60,495 bases of DNA from an uncultured Gemmiger sp. (GCA_944382835.1 CALWNP010000013.1:1-60495), one strand, 5' to 3'; shown: positions 51,084-60,366, counted from the stretch's first letter. A program made the numbers and translations. Notes: generated from the letters alone by a model not told the origin.

Positions 51084-52190
51084 TCAGTTGGCGGCCTTGA
51101 TGGCGCGGATCTCTTTGATCAGTTCGGGAACGACCTTGAACAGATCGCCGACGATGCCGTAGCTGGCCACGTCGAAGATCGGGGCGCTCTCGTTCTTGTT
51201 CACAGCGATGATGGTCTCGGAATCCTGCATGCCAGCGACATGCTGGATGGCGCCCGAGATGCCCAGCGCAATGTAGATGCGGGGATGGACGGTCTTTCCG
51301 GTCTGACCGACCTGATGGTCGGAAGACAGCCAGCCGGCATCGGTGACGGCACGGGAAGCGCCCACGACGCCGCCCAGCACGCCGGCCAGTTCCTCGGCCA
51401 GGGCGATACCCTTGTCCACATCGGAGCTGATGCCGCGGCCCACAGAGACGACCACGTCGGCACCAATCAGGTCCACCATCTTCTTGGCGGACTTCTTGAT
51501 GTCCAGGATCTGGACATGGATGTCGTCGGCGGTCAGGGCCGGGGTGATCTTCTCCACCACGACCTTGGCAGCACCGGCCTCATCGAAGGGCTGGGTCTGC
51601 ATAACGCCGGGACGGACGGTGGACATCTGGGGACGGAAGCGGGGGCAGATGATGGTGGCCATCAGGTGACCGCCGAAAGCCGGACGGGTCATCTTCAGGT
51701 TGGTGTTCTGCTCGAACTTGGTGTTGTCCACATCGATGTTGGAGGTGGTGCGCAGGAATTCCTTGTACTTCTCCACATCCACATCCAGGTGGGTGCAGTC
51801 GGCGGTCAGGCCGGTGTGCAGACGGGCTGCGCAGCGGGGGCCCAGATCACGGCCCAGGTTGGTGGCGCCGATCAGAACGATCTCGGGCTTCTTCTCCATG
51901 ACCAGGTCGCACATGACCTTGGCATAGCCGTCGGTGGTGTAGTCCTTCAGCAGGGGGCTGTCGATGTAGTAAACGCGGTCGGCACCGTAGCCGCCCAGCG
52001 CCTTGATGTAATCCTCGTTGACGCCGCTGCCCATGACGACGCCGCACAGTTCGACGCCCAGGTCGTTGGCCAGCTTGCGGCCTTCGCTCAGCAGCTGGTA
52101 GCTGATGGTCTGGATCTGGCCTTCGCGCTGTTCGCAGAAGACCCAAACGCCCTTGAAGGCGGCAGTGTCCATAGCATTGAATTCAGCCAT
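51084..52190 (-). CDS. etfA: Electron transfer flavoprotein alpha subunit
   Basis: With EtfB and butyryl-CoA dehydrogenase forms the bifurcating complex that couples crotonyl-CoA reduction to ferredoxin reduction by NADH. The 368-residue product has an N-terminal nucleotide-binding fold ([20 protein letters not shown]) and the C-terminal FAD domain with [21 protein letters not shown] and [20 protein letters not shown] (the FAD loop). ATG at 52190 behind GGAGAG; 16 bases after etfB. Last gene of the operon. Confidence 0.97.
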   Translation of the reverse strand: MAEFNAMDTAAFKGVWVFCEQREGQIQTISYQLLSEGRKLANDLGVELCGVVMGSGVNEDYIKALGGYGADRVYYIDSPLLKDYTTDGYAKVMCDLVMEKKPEIVLIGATNLGRDLGPRCAARLHTGLTADCTHLDVDVEKYKEFLRTTSNIDVDNTKFEQNTNLKMTRPAFGGHLMATIICPRFRPQMSTVRPGVMQTQPFDEAGAAKVVVEKITPALTADDIHVQILDIKKSAKKMVDLIGADVVVSVGRGISSDVDKGIALAEELAGVLGGVVGASRAVTDAGWLSSDHQVGQTGKTVHPRIYIALGISGAIQHVAGMQDSETIIAVNKNESAPIFDVASYGIVGDLFKVVPELIKEIRAIKAAN

Positions 52191-52206
52191 TGTTCTCTCT
52201 CCTCTC

Positions 52207-52992
52207 TCAAATCAGGTGCTTGTCGTTCAACAGGCCGACGAGCTGGTCAACGCTTTCGACCATCATGCCAGCGCCCTTGACCGGGGGAGCAAAAGACTTG
52301 TAAACGTTGGTCGGGGAGCCCTTGAGGCCGATGGTGTCAGCCTCGATGAGGGGATCGTCCTTCAGGGTGTTGTAGTCAAAGACATCCAGCGGCTTGTCGT
52401 AGCACTCGAAGATGCCGGAAATGCTCATGTAACGGGGGGTGTTCAGTTCCTTGATGCAGGTCAGCAGGCAGGGAGTCTGAACCTTGATCTCCATGTAGCC
52501 GTCCTCCAGCTGACGCTTGACAACCAGGTCGTTGCCGTTCTTCTGGATATCGGTCACATAGGTCACCTGGGGCAGGTGCAGCTTTTCAGCGATCTGGGGG
52601 CCAACCTGGGCGGTATCGCCGTCGATGGCCTGACGGCCGCAGAAGACGATGTCGTCGGGGCCAACGCCGATCTTGTTGACGGCAGCGGCCAGGATCTGGG
52701 AGGTGGCGAAGGTATCGGAACCGCCGAACTCACGGGCGGAAACCAACACACCACGGTCGGCGCCGCGGGCCATCAGCTCACGGAGCATGCCCTCGGCCGG
52801 AGCCGGGCCCATGGTGACGACGATGACTTCGCAGCCGGTGGCGTCCTTCAGCTGCAGGGCAGCCTCCACGGCGTTCAGGTCGTCGGGGTTGGTGATGGTG
52901 GCCATGGCCGCACGGTCCATGGTGCCGTCCGCCTTGACGGCGACTTTGCCCTGGGTATCAGGGACCTGTTTGACACAAACGATTGCTTTCAT
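52207..52992 (-). CDS. etfB: Electron transfer flavoprotein beta subunit
   Basis: Beta half of the EtfAB flavoprotein. The 261-residue product begins MKAIVCVKQVPDTQGKVAVK and has VEAALQLKDATGCEVIVVTMGP and CGRQAIDGDTAQVGP (nucleotide/FAD binding). In bifurcating ETFs a second flavin sits here; the sequence is consistent with this, but proof would need comparison. Twelve bases after bcd. Confidence 0.97.
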   Translation of the reverse strand: MKAIVCVKQVPDTQGKVAVKADGTMDRAAMATITNPDDLNAVEAALQLKDATGCEVIVVTMGPAPAEGMLRELMARGADRGVLVSAREFGGSDTFATSQILAAAVNKIGVGPDDIVFCGRQAIDGDTAQVGPQIAEKLHLPQVTYVTDIQKNGNDLVVKRQLEDGYMEIKVQTPCLLTCIKELNTPRYMSISGIFECYDKPLDVFDYNTLKDDPLIEADTIGLKGSPTNVYKSFAPPVKGAGMMVESVDQLVGLLNDKHLI

Positions 52993-53004
52993 TGTTCTGC
53001 CTCC

Positions 53005-54174
53005 TTACTTCAGCAGCGCGCCGGAGATGACCATCATCATGACTTCGCTGGTGCCTTCGTAGATCTCGGTGATCTTGGCATCGCGCATCATGCGCTCGAT
53101 GGGGTAGTCACGGGTGTAGCCATAACCGCCAAACAGCTGCAGGCAACGGCGGGTCACATCGCTGGCGGTGCGGGCGGCGATCAGCTTGGCCTCGGCAGCC
53201 TCCACGCTGTAACGGCCCTTCTGGCCGTTCATGATGGCCTGCTTCTTCTGGGCAGCCGCGTACACCAGGTACTTGGCGGCGTCCACACGGGCCTTCATCT
53301 CGGCCAGCTCGAACTGGGTGTTCTGGAAGGCGGCGATGGAGCGGCCGAACTGCTTGCGCTCCTTGACGTAAGCGACGGTCTCATCCAGAGCGCCTTCGGC
53401 AATGCCCAGAGCCTGGGCGGCGATGCCGATACGGCCGCCATCCAGGGTGGCCATGGCCAGCTGGAAGCCCTTGCCCTTGACGCCCAGCAGACGATCCTTG
53501 GGGATGATGCAGTCTTCCATGATCAGTTCGCAGGTGGAAGAACCGCGGATGCCCATCTTGTCCTCGGGCTTGCCGACCTTGAAGCCAGGATCGGTGCGCT
53601 CCACGATGAAGGCGGAGATTTCCTTCTGCTTGCGGCCGCGCTTGTCCAGCACGGTGCCGGTGACAGCAATGATGATGAAGACATCGGCAAAGCCGGAGTT
53701 GGTGATGAAGATCTTGGAGCCGTTGAGCTTCCAGTGATCGCCCTCATCCACAGCCACGGTCTGCTGGCCCTGGGCGTCGGTGCCGGCACCGGGCTCGGTC
53801 AGGCCGAAGGCACCCAGCCACTCGCCGCTGCACAGCTTGGGCAGGTACTTGGCCTTCTGCTCGGGGGTGCCGTTCTCATAGATGGGAGCGGCGCACAGGC
53901 TGGTGTGGGCCGAGATGATGACGCCGGTGGTGGCGCAGACCTTGGACATTTCCTCCACGGCCATGACGTAGGACAGCACATCGCCGCCGGCGCCGCCGAC
54001 CTCTTTGGGGAAGTAAACGCCCATCATGCCCAGCTTGGCCATCTTTTCCACGGTCTCTTTGGGGAAGTACTCCTCAGCGTCGACCTTCTTGGCCAGGGGC
54101 TTGACTTCGTTCTCAGCAAACTCCTTGTACATCTTCTGTACCATCTGCTGCTGTTTGGACAGAGTGAAATCCAT
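53005..54174 (-). CDS. bcd: Butyryl-CoA dehydrogenase
   Basis: Reduces crotonyl-CoA to butyryl-CoA with electrons from EtfAB. The 389-residue acyl-CoA dehydrogenase has GAFGLTEPGAGTDAQ, KLNGSKIFITNSGFADVFI, QLFGGYGYTRDYPIERMMRDAK and the catalytic glutamate in IYEGTSEVMM. Its length and position between hbd and etfB point to the short-chain enzyme. ATG at 54174 follows AAGGAGG. Confidence 0.96.
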   Translation of the reverse strand: MDFTLSKQQQMVQKMYKEFAENEVKPLAKKVDAEEYFPKETVEKMAKLGMMGVYFPKEVGGAGGDVLSYVMAVEEMSKVCATTGVIISAHTSLCAAPIYENGTPEQKAKYLPKLCSGEWLGAFGLTEPGAGTDAQGQQTVAVDEGDHWKLNGSKIFITNSGFADVFIIIAVTGTVLDKRGRKQKEISAFIVERTDPGFKVGKPEDKMGIRGSSTCELIMEDCIIPKDRLLGVKGKGFQLAMATLDGGRIGIAAQALGIAEGALDETVAYVKERKQFGRSIAAFQNTQFELAEMKARVDAAKYLVYAAAQKKQAIMNGQKGRYSVEAAEAKLIAARTASDVTRRCLQLFGGYGYTRDYPIERMMRDAKITEIYEGTSEVMMMVISGALLK

Positions 54175-54207
54175 AGCATTATCCTCCTTATGCAAACGAA
54201 TTTCCCC

Positions 54208-54227
54208 CGCTGCCCTCCCGGGCAGCG
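54208..54227 (-). other. Small hairpin between hbd and bcd
   Basis: CGCTGCCC (54208-54215) pairs with GGGCAGCG (54220-54227) with a TCCC loop on the plus-strand reading. It has no T-run, so it is not a terminator; it could set mRNA stability or ratio. Confidence 0.5.
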
Positions 54228-54247
54228 AGAGAAACTGTTTCTGTTAA

Positions 54248-55120
54248 TTACAGCGCGTCAACCGGGGTCTTGGTGCGGTCGGCGTTGTAGACATAGAAGC
54301 CCTTGCCTGTCTTGCAGCCCAGGTTGCCGCCGCGGACCATCTTGCGGATCAGCGGGCAGGCACGGTACTTGCTGTCACCGGTCTCCTTGTACAGGACATC
54401 CATGATGGCCAGGCAGATGTCCAGGCCGACGAAGTCGCCCAGCTCCAGGGGTCCCATGGGATGGTTGGCGCCCAGCTTCATGGCGGTGTCGATGCCGGCA
54501 ATGTCGGACACGCCTTCCATCTTGATGAAGGCAGCTTCATTGATCATGGGGATCAGGATGCGGTTGACCACGAAGCCGGCAGCCTCGTTGACCTGCACCG
54601 GGGTCTTGCCGATCTCGGCGGAAATCTTCTTGATGGTGTCCACGGTCTCGGCCGGGGTGTTGACGCCAGCGATGACCTCGATGAGCTTCATCCGGTCAGC
54701 GGGGTTGAAGAAGTGCATGCCAACCAGCGGCCGGGACAGGCCCTTGCCGATCTCGGTGATGGAGAGGCTGGAGGTGTTGGAGGCGAAGACGCACTCCGGC
54801 TTGCAGATCTTGTCCAGCTCGCCGAAGGTGGTCTGCTTGACCTTCATATCCTCGAAAGCAGCCTCGACGATCAGGTCGCAGTCCGCGCACAGGTCTTCCT
54901 TCAGGCCCGGGGTGATGGCAGCCATACGGCGGTCAACCTCGGCCTGCTCCAGCTTGCCCTTGGCAACCAGCTTGGCGTAGCCCTTGGCGATCTTGTCCTT
55001 GCCACCCTCGGCCCATTCCTGCTTGATGTCGCACAGCGCGACGGTGAAGCCCTCGCACTGAGCGAAAGCCTTTGCGATGCCCTGGCCCATAGTGCCAGCG
55101 CCGATAACGCCTACCTTCAT
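54248..55120 (-). CDS. hbd: 3-hydroxybutyryl-CoA dehydrogenase
   Basis: Reduces acetoacetyl-CoA to 3-hydroxybutyryl-CoA with NAD(P)H. The 290-residue product has the Rossmann loop GAGTMG (7-12), KPECVFASNTSSLSI, GMHFFNPADRMKLIEVI and NRILIPMINEAAF. AGGAGG precedes the ATG; 36 bases after crt. Confidence 0.97.
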   Translation of the reverse strand: MKVGVIGAGTMGQGIAKAFAQCEGFTVALCDIKQEWAEGGKDKIAKGYAKLVAKGKLEQAEVDRRMAAITPGLKEDLCADCDLIVEAAFEDMKVKQTTFGELDKICKPECVFASNTSSLSITEIGKGLSRPLVGMHFFNPADRMKLIEVIAGVNTPAETVDTIKKISAEIGKTPVQVNEAAGFVVNRILIPMINEAAFIKMEGVSDIAGIDTAMKLGANHPMGPLELGDFVGLDICLAIMDVLYKETGDSKYRACPLIRKMVRGGNLGCKTGKGFYVYNADRTKTPVDAL

Positions 55121-55156
55121 AGTAGTAACCCTCCTGAAATTATTTTGATCAATCCA

Positions 55157-55942
55157 TCAATTGTTGGTGAAAACAGCTTTGGGTTTCGGCTTTTCCTTGG
55201 AGAGGAAGCAGCCCATGCCTTCGACCTGGTCATGGGTCTCGAAGCAGTCGCCGAAGAGCTTCTCTTCCACCTCAACGGCCTTCTCGATGGGCAGGCTGAT
55301 GCCCTCGTTGATGGCCTGCTTGCAGTGGCGCACCGCGATGGGAGCGTTCTTGGCAATCTTGGAAGCCAGCTTCATGGCATTGTCCATCAGCTCGGCCTGG
55401 GGATAAACCGCGTTGACCAGGCCGATGCGCAGGGCTTCGTCCGCCTTGATGTTCAGGGCAGAGTAGACCAGCTGTTTGGCCATACCCATGCCCACCAGAC
55501 GGGCCAGGCGCTGGGTGCCGCCGAAGCCGGGGGTGATGCCCAGGCCGACCTCGGGCTGACCGAAGACGGCGTTGTCGCTGCACAGACGGATGTCGCAGCT
55601 CATGGCCAGCTCGTTGCCGCCGCCCAGGGCGAAACCGTTGACCGCGGCGATCACCGGCAGCGGGAAGTGCTCGATCATCAGGAAGATGTCGTTGCCCAGC
55701 TTGCCGAAGGCTTCGCCCTCGGCCTTGGTCATGGTGGACATGGAGCCGATGTCGGCGCCGGCCACAAAGCTCTTCTCCCCTGCGCCGGTCAGGACGACGC
55801 AGCGCACGGTGTTCTGATCAATGCCCTCAAAAGCGGCCTTCAGGTCGGCGAGGACTTCGGGATTCAGTGCATTCAGGGCCTGGGGGCGGTCGATGGTGAC
55901 CACCGCAACGGCACCCTGCACTTCGGTTTTCACAAAAGCCAT
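55157..55942 (-). CDS. crt: 3-hydroxybutyryl-CoA dehydratase (crotonase)
   Basis: Converts 3-hydroxybutyryl-CoA to crotonyl-CoA. The 261-residue enoyl-CoA hydratase has FVAGADIGSM (CoA loop), NGFALGGGNELAMSCDIR (oxyanion hole and first catalytic Glu region) and PEVGLGITPGFGGTQRL (second catalytic Glu). Standard length. Fifteen bases after thl. Confidence 0.97.
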   Translation of the reverse strand: MAFVKTEVQGAVAVVTIDRPQALNALNPEVLADLKAAFEGIDQNTVRCVVLTGAGEKSFVAGADIGSMSTMTKAEGEAFGKLGNDIFLMIEHFPLPVIAAVNGFALGGGNELAMSCDIRLCSDNAVFGQPEVGLGITPGFGGTQRLARLVGMGMAKQLVYSALNIKADEALRIGLVNAVYPQAELMDNAMKLASKIAKNAPIAVRHCKQAINEGISLPIEKAVEVEEKLFGDCFETHDQVEGMGCFLSKEKPKPKAVFTNN

Positions 55943-55957
55943 TGTTGTCTCCTCCGG

Positions 55958-57142
55958 TTACATCTCAACGATGGTGGCGCAGCCCATGCCGCCGCCGATG
56001 CACAGGGTGGCCAGGCCCTTGTGAGCGCCGCGATGCTTCATGGCGTAGAGCAGGGTGACCAGGATACGGGCACCGGAAGCGCCGACGGGATGGCCCAGTG
56101 CGATGGCGCCGCCGTTGACGTTGACCTTGCTCATGTCGAACTCCAGGTCATGGGCAACAGCCAAGCTCTGGGCCGCGAAGGCTTCGTTGGCCTCGATGAG
56201 GTCCATATCGGCGACGGTCAGGCCGGTCTTAGCCATGACCTTGCGGGTGGCGGCGATGGGGCCGACGCCCATGATGGAGGGATCCACGCCGCCCAGCGCA
56301 CCGGCAACCCAGGTGGCCATGGGGGTGATGCCCAGTTCCTTGGCCTTGTCTTCGCTCATGATGACCAGGGCAGCAGCGCCGTCGTTGATGGCGGAGGAGT
56401 TGCCGGCGGTGACAATGCCGTCCTTCTTGAAGGAGGGCTTCAGCTTGCCCAGAACCTCCATCGGGCTCAGACGGGGACCTTCATCGGTGTCGAAGACGAT
56501 CTCGGTCTTCTTCTGCTTGACGGTGACGGGGACGATCTCGTCCTTGAAGGCGCCGGACTTGATGGCGGCGTCGGCCTTGACCTGGCTGTTGTAAGCGAAC
56601 TCATCCAGCTGCTCACGGGTCAGGTGCCACTGCTCGGCCACGTTCTCGGCGGTGATGCCCATGTGGTAGTTGTTGAAAGCGTCCCACAGAGCGTCGTTGA
56701 CCATGGTGTCAACCAGCTCGCTCTTGCCCATGGGATAGCCCATGCGGTAGCCATAGCGGCCCTTCATCATCGCAAAAGGCGCCATGTCCATGTTCTCGGT
56801 ACCACCGGCAACCACGATGTCGGCGTCGCCGGCCTCGATCATCTGGGCCGCCATGTTGACGCAGTTCAGGCCGGAGCCGCAGACCACGTTGACGGTGACA
56901 GCGGGGGTGGTGACCGGCAGGCCAGCCTTCAGGGAAGCCTGACGGGCGACGTTCTGGCCCAGACCGGCCTGGATGACGCAGCCCATGTAGACGTGGTCAA
57001 CCTGCTCGGGGGTGATGCCGGCGCGGTTGATGGCCTCCTTGATGACGATGGAGCCCAGCTCAGCAGCGGGGACATTGGAAAGGGTGCCGCCGAACTTGCC
57101 GATGGCAGTACGGCAGGCGGATGCGATGACGATCTTTTTCAT
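55958..57142 (-). CDS. thlA: Acetyl-CoA acetyltransferase (thiolase)
   Basis: Condenses two acetyl-CoA to acetoacetyl-CoA, the entry to butyrate synthesis. The 394-residue product has the catalytic Cys88 in [10 protein letters not shown], the late [17 protein letters not shown] (His active-site loop) and the C-terminal [15 protein letters not shown] precedes the ATG at 57142. It is 94 bases after coaD; a GC hairpin lies in the gap but no T-run, and I see no convincing promoter there, so coaD and thl may share a transcript. Confidence 0.97.
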   Translation of the reverse strand: MKKIVIASACRTAIGKFGGTLSNVPAAELGSIVIKEAINRAGITPEQVDHVYMGCVIQAGLGQNVARQASLKAGLPVTTPAVTVNVVCGSGLNCVNMAAQMIEAGDADIVVAGGTENMDMAPFAMMKGRYGYRMGYPMGKSELVDTMVNDALWDAFNNYHMGITAENVAEQWHLTREQLDEFAYNSQVKADAAIKSGAFKDEIVPVTVKQKKTEIVFDTDEGPRLSPMEVLGKLKPSFKKDGIVTAGNSSAINDGAAALVIMSEDKAKELGITPMATWVAGALGGVDPSIMGVGPIAATRKVMAKTGLTVADMDLIEANEAFAAQSLAVAHDLEFDMSKVNVNGGAIALGHPVGASGARILVTLLYAMKHRGAHKGLATLCIGGGMGCATIVEM

Positions 57143-57236
57143 AAAAGTAGCCTCCTAAATGATGATTGAAAGGACTTTTGAGCAACACTTTTATTTCCAG
57201 CCGCCCGGGGGCGGCGTAGAACAACACAACAGGCGG

Positions 57237-57725
57237 TCAGACCCGCCCTTCCTCCCGTTTGGCCTGGAGGGCAGCCTCCACATTGGGGGTGACGAACTTG
57301 GAAACATCCTGCCCGTAGTGGGCAGCTTCCCGCACGATGGTGGAGGAAAGGAAGCTCCACTCCAGGGAGGTGGCCAGGAACACCGTCTCGATGCCGGGCA
57401 GCAGCGCATGGTTGGTGTGGGCCAGCTGGATCTCGTCCTCGAAGTCGGTGACGGCCCGCAGTCCCCGCACCATGACCGATGCGTGGTTTGCCTGGGCAAA
57501 GTTGACGGTCAGGCCGTTGAAGGACCGCACCTCCACATTGGGGATCTCCTTGCAGCATTCCTTTAACAGGGCCACCCGTTCTTCTACTGAGAAAAGCGGG
57601 GTCTTGGCGCTGTTGATAAGCACCGCGACGATCAGCTTGTCGAACATCCGGGCCGAACGCTTGATGATGTCGAGATGGCCACGGGTGACCGGGTCAAAAC
57701 TGCCGGGGTACATAGCTATGCGCAT
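57237..57725 (-). CDS. coaD: Phosphopantetheine adenylyltransferase
   Basis: Joins 4'-phosphopantetheine and ATP to dephospho-CoA, the next-to-last step of CoA synthesis. The 162-residue product has [15 protein letters not shown] (with the GH nucleotide motif) at the N-terminus and SSTIVRE near 132-138, as expected. AGAGGCG precedes the ATG at 57725. The gene sits first in line before the butyrate operon and downstream of a promoter with a Rex-like site, so CoA supply may be co-regulated with CoA-thioester fermentation. Confidence 0.95.
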   Translation of the reverse strand: MRIAMYPGSFDPVTRGHLDIIKRSARMFDKLIVAVLINSAKTPLFSVEERVALLKECCKEIPNVEVRSFNGLTVNFAQANHASVMVRGLRAVTDFEDEIQLAHTNHALLPGIETVFLATSLEWSFLSSTIVREAAHYGQDVSKFVTPNVEAALQAKREEGRV

Positions 57726-57767
57726 CTGGTTTCGCCTCTGTGACTGCGCGGCCGGCGGCCGCGGTTA

Positions 57768-57785
57768 TTGTTAAAAAATAGACAA
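57768..57785 (-). promoter_or_regulatory. Rex-like operator in the coaD leader
   Basis: On the plus strand TTGTTAA-AAAA-TAGACAA; the first half matches TTGTTAA exactly and the second matches five of seven (consensus TTGTTAA-N4-TTAACAA), 12 of 14 in all. It lies about 45 bases before the coaD start. Confidence 0.5.
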
Positions 57786-57801
57786 ATTTTGGGTCAAAGG
57801 A

Positions 57802-57895
57802 AAGCACCTTACGCCGTAGCGTCCGTCAGGGAACAGATTGTTATGCGGAAGATTGCGGAGTGTGGTGCTTGCCGGCCTGTGCTTTTACACACAGG
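57802..57895 (-). other. Structured RNA in the coaD leader
   Basis: Read on the minus strand, the leader folds into a CCTGTG/CACAGG hairpin (57895-57890 with 57881-57876), then a multi-element domain closed by AAGCACC (57808-57802 on the plus strand) with GGTGCTT (57864-57870). Inside is an ACGC-UACG-GCGU tetraloop hairpin (57822-57811). No terminator with a T-run follows the closing stem. I do not recognise a known riboswitch class. A CCUCCU sequence near 57899-57894 could pair with a ribosome site. Confidence 0.45.
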
Positions 57896-57908
57896 AGGAC
57901 TATATATA

Positions 57909-57937
57909 GTTTTACCTCATTGTTAAGGTTTTGTCAA
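57909..57937 (-). promoter_or_regulatory. Promoter of coaD-thl-crt-hbd-bcd-etfBA with a Rex-like site
   Basis: A perfect TTGACA (minus strand, 57937-57932) is followed after 17 bases by TAAAAC (57914-57909), with TATATA just beyond. A Rex-like operator, TTGTTAA-GGTT-TTGTCAA on the plus strand (57920-57937, 12 of 14), covers the -35 and part of the spacer. Together with the structured leader and the divergent ptb side this accounts for the 552-base gene-free stretch from 57726 to 58277; the middle part (about 57960-58140) is T/C-rich and shows no further element to me. Confidence 0.7.
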
Positions 57938-58140
57938 TAAATAAAATATGAATTTTTTCGACCGCGCTCCCCTTCCTTTTGTGCAGAAAATACAGCCAGT
58001 CGTCTTTTTTTCTTACTTTTTCCCCATTTGAAAAAATCTGCTTTCTGCCTTGGAAAAAGATTTTCCCCTCTTCGGCCGTCATTCTTCGACCCGGCCCCTC
58101 CTTTGTCGCCAAAGCCGGGCAAAAACACCGGCCTTTCCCC

Positions 58141-58177
58141 TTGACCGGGCAGACACAAAGTGTTATTCTTTTAACAG
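58141..58177 (+). promoter_or_regulatory. Promoter of ptb-buk with a Rex-like site
   Basis: TTGACC (58141-58146), 17 bases, TATTCT (58164-58169). GTGTTAT-TCTT-TTAACAG (58160-58177) matches the Rex consensus at 11 of 14 positions and covers the -10, so binding would block RNA polymerase. Confidence 0.65.
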
Positions 58178-58277
58178 ATAGCGGCCTTTTTTGCGCCGCT
58201 TCGCCCTTTGGCGGGTGTATCCGCGCCTGACATGGTCCTATTTATAAATAAGGAAAAGGCTATTGGGAGGATTGACT

Positions 58278-59192
58278 ATGCTTACAAACTTTGACGATTT
58301 GATTTCCCAGGTGAAACAGTGCGGCAAGAAGACCCTGGCTGTGGCTGCAGCCGAGGACGACGCCGTGCTGGAGGCGGTGGATGCCGCCAAGAAGCAGGGC
58401 ATTGCCGACGCCGTGCTGGTGGGCGACGAAGCCAAGATCCGTGAGATCGCAGCCGGGCTGAACATCGACCTGGCCGGCTACCGCATCATCAACGAGCCCG
58501 ATAAGGTCAAGGCCAGCCTGACCGCCGTCAAGCTTGCCCATGACGGCGAAGTGGACATGTACATGAAGGGTCTGCTGGACACCAAGACCTTCCTCAAGAG
58601 CATCCTGGACAAGGAAGTTGGCCTGCGCACCGGCAAGCCGCTGTCCCACGTGGCGGTCTTTGAGGTCAAGGGCATCAAGCAGCTGCTCTTCCTCACCGAC
58701 GTGGCCTTTATGACCTACCCCACCCTGGAGGACAAGGTCCACATCATCGAGAACACCGTGGCCGTGGCCCATGCCTGCGGCCTGCCCTGCCCCAAGGTGG
58801 CCCCGCTGGCCGCTGTTGAGGTGGTCAACCCCAAGATGCCGGTCACCGTGGAAGCGGCCGAGCTGACCAAGATGAACGAAGAGGGCAAGATCACCGGCTG
58901 CATCGTGGACGGTCCCCTGTCCATGGACATCGCCATCGATCCCGAGGCCGCTGCCCACAAGGGCGCCTCCAACCGCAAGATCGCCGGCGATGCCGACATT
59001 CTGCTCTTCCCCGACATCCATGCCGGCAACCTGGTCTACAAGACCCTGGTCCACACTGCCGAGTGCAAGAACGGCTGCATCCTGACCGGCACCAAGGTGC
59101 CCGCCATCCTGACCAGCCGCTCCGACACCTTCCAGACCAAGGTCAACTCCATCGCCCTGGCCGCCGTGGTGGCCCAGGCCATGAACAAGTGA
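58278..59192 (+). CDS. ptb: Phosphate butyryltransferase
   Basis: Turns butyryl-CoA + phosphate into butyryl-phosphate + CoA. The 304-residue product belongs to the phosphate acyltransferase family ([57 protein letters not shown]), and its close neighbour is butyrate kinase, which separates it from phosphate acetyltransferase. ATG at 58278 follows GGGAGG. Thirty-one bases before buk. Confidence 0.95.
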   Translation: MLTNFDDLISQVKQCGKKTLAVAAAEDDAVLEAVDAAKKQGIADAVLVGDEAKIREIAAGLNIDLAGYRIINEPDKVKASLTAVKLAHDGEVDMYMKGLLDTKTFLKSILDKEVGLRTGKPLSHVAVFEVKGIKQLLFLTDVAFMTYPTLEDKVHIIENTVAVAHACGLPCPKVAPLAAVEVVNPKMPVTVEAAELTKMNEEGKITGCIVDGPLSMDIAIDPEAAAHKGASNRKIAGDADILLFPDIHAGNLVYKTLVHTAECKNGCILTGTKVPAILTSRSDTFQTKVNSIALAAVVAQAMNK

Positions 59193-59223
59193 GCCCGTTT
59201 TCAATAAAGGAGAGAAAAACAAC

Positions 59224-60291
59224 ATGTCCATCAAGAGCTTAATCATCAATCCGGGTTCCACCTCTACCAAGATCGGCGCCTTCGAGGACGAGACCCTGCT
59301 GTTTGACAAGACCTTGCGCCATCCCACCGAGGAGATTGCCAAGTACGCCTCCATCATCGACCAGAAGGACTTCCGCAAGAAGATTATCCTGGACACCCTG
59401 AAGGAAGACAACTGCGACATCCATTCCTTTGACGTTATCGTGGGCCGCGGCGGCCTGCTCAAGCCCATCGAGGGCGGCACCTACGCCGTCAGCGACGAAC
59501 TGCTGGCCGACCTGAAGAAGGGCGTCCAGGGGCAGCATGCCTCCAACCTGGGCGGCATCCTGGCCCGGGAGATCGGCGATGAGATCGGGGTTCCCTCCTA
59601 CATCGTGGACCCGGTGGTCGTGGATGAGCTGACCGACCAGGCCCGGCTGTCCGGCATGCCCGAACTGCCCCGCCGCAGCATCTTCCACGCCCTGAACCAG
59701 AAGGCGGTTGCCCGCCGCTATGCCAAGGAACACGGCAAGCGGTATGAGGACCTGAACCTCATCGTCATCCATATGGGCGGCGGTGTCTCGGTGGGTGCCC
59801 ACAGCCACGGCAAGGTCATTGATGTCAACAACATCCTGGACGGCGAGGGCTGCTTCTCCCCCGAGCGCGCCGGCACCGTTCCGGCGGGCGACCTGGTCAA
59901 GATGTGCTTCAGCGGCAAGTACACCCAGAAGGAGATCTACAAGAAGATCTGCGGCAACGGCGGCTTCAACGGCTACCTGGGCACCAACGACGCCCGTGTG
60001 GTGGAGCAGATGGTCAAGGACGGCAACGCCAAGGCCAAGCTGGTGCAGGATGCCTTCTACTATCAGATTGCCAAGGACGCCGGCGCCATGGCCACCGTCC
60101 TGGAAGGCAAGGTGGATCAGATCATCCTGACCGGCGGCATCGCCTACAACCCCTACACCCGCGAGGTGCTGGAGAAGAAGATCGGCTTCATTGCCCCCAT
60201 CACCGTCTATCCCGGCGAGGATGAGCTGCTGGCCCTGGCCCAGGGCGCACTGCGCGTCATGAATGGCGAGGAAGAAGCCAAGGTGTACTGA
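59224..60291 (+). CDS. buk: Butyrate kinase
   Basis: Makes ATP and butyrate from butyryl-phosphate. The 355-residue ASKHA-family kinase begins with [16 protein letters not shown] (about 8-23) and has the late [21 protein letters not shown] and [14 protein letters not shown]. Typical length for Buk (about 355; acetate kinase is near 400). AAAGGAG precedes the ATG. A strong terminator follows. Confidence 0.96.
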   Translation: MSIKSLIINPGSTSTKIGAFEDETLLFDKTLRHPTEEIAKYASIIDQKDFRKKIILDTLKEDNCDIHSFDVIVGRGGLLKPIEGGTYAVSDELLADLKKGVQGQHASNLGGILAREIGDEIGVPSYIVDPVVVDELTDQARLSGMPELPRRSIFHALNQKAVARRYAKEHGKRYEDLNLIVIHMGGGVSVGAHSHGKVIDVNNILDGEGCFSPERAGTVPAGDLVKMCFSGKYTQKEIYKKICGNGGFNGYLGTNDARVVEQMVKDGNAKAKLVQDAFYYQIAKDAGAMATVLEGKVDQIILTGGIAYNPYTREVLEKKIGFIAPITVYPGEDELLALAQGALRVMNGEEEAKVY

Positions 60292-60311
60292 TTTTTTCCA
60301 TCCCAACTGCG

Positions 60312-60363
60312 AAAACCCGTCCCGGGGTTCTGCGGCATCGACCGCAACCCCGGGGCGGGTTTT
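60312..60363 (+). terminator. Terminator of ptb-buk
   Basis: AAAACCCG(T)CCCGGGGTT (60312-60329) pairs with AACCCCGGGGCGGGTTTT (60346-60363). Confidence 0.92.
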
Positions 60364-60366
60364 GTC

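Noticed and set aside
57175-57236. GC-rich hairpin between coaD and thl as a terminator
   Set aside because: GCCGCC/GGCGGC pairing is present, but the following minus-strand bases are GGAAATAAAAG, not a T-run.
57912-58230. Short ORFs on both strands between coaD and ptb (for example 57912-58112 minus and 57979-58230 plus)
   Set aside because: They lack ribosome sites, cover the promoters and have low-complexity Lys/Phe-rich products.
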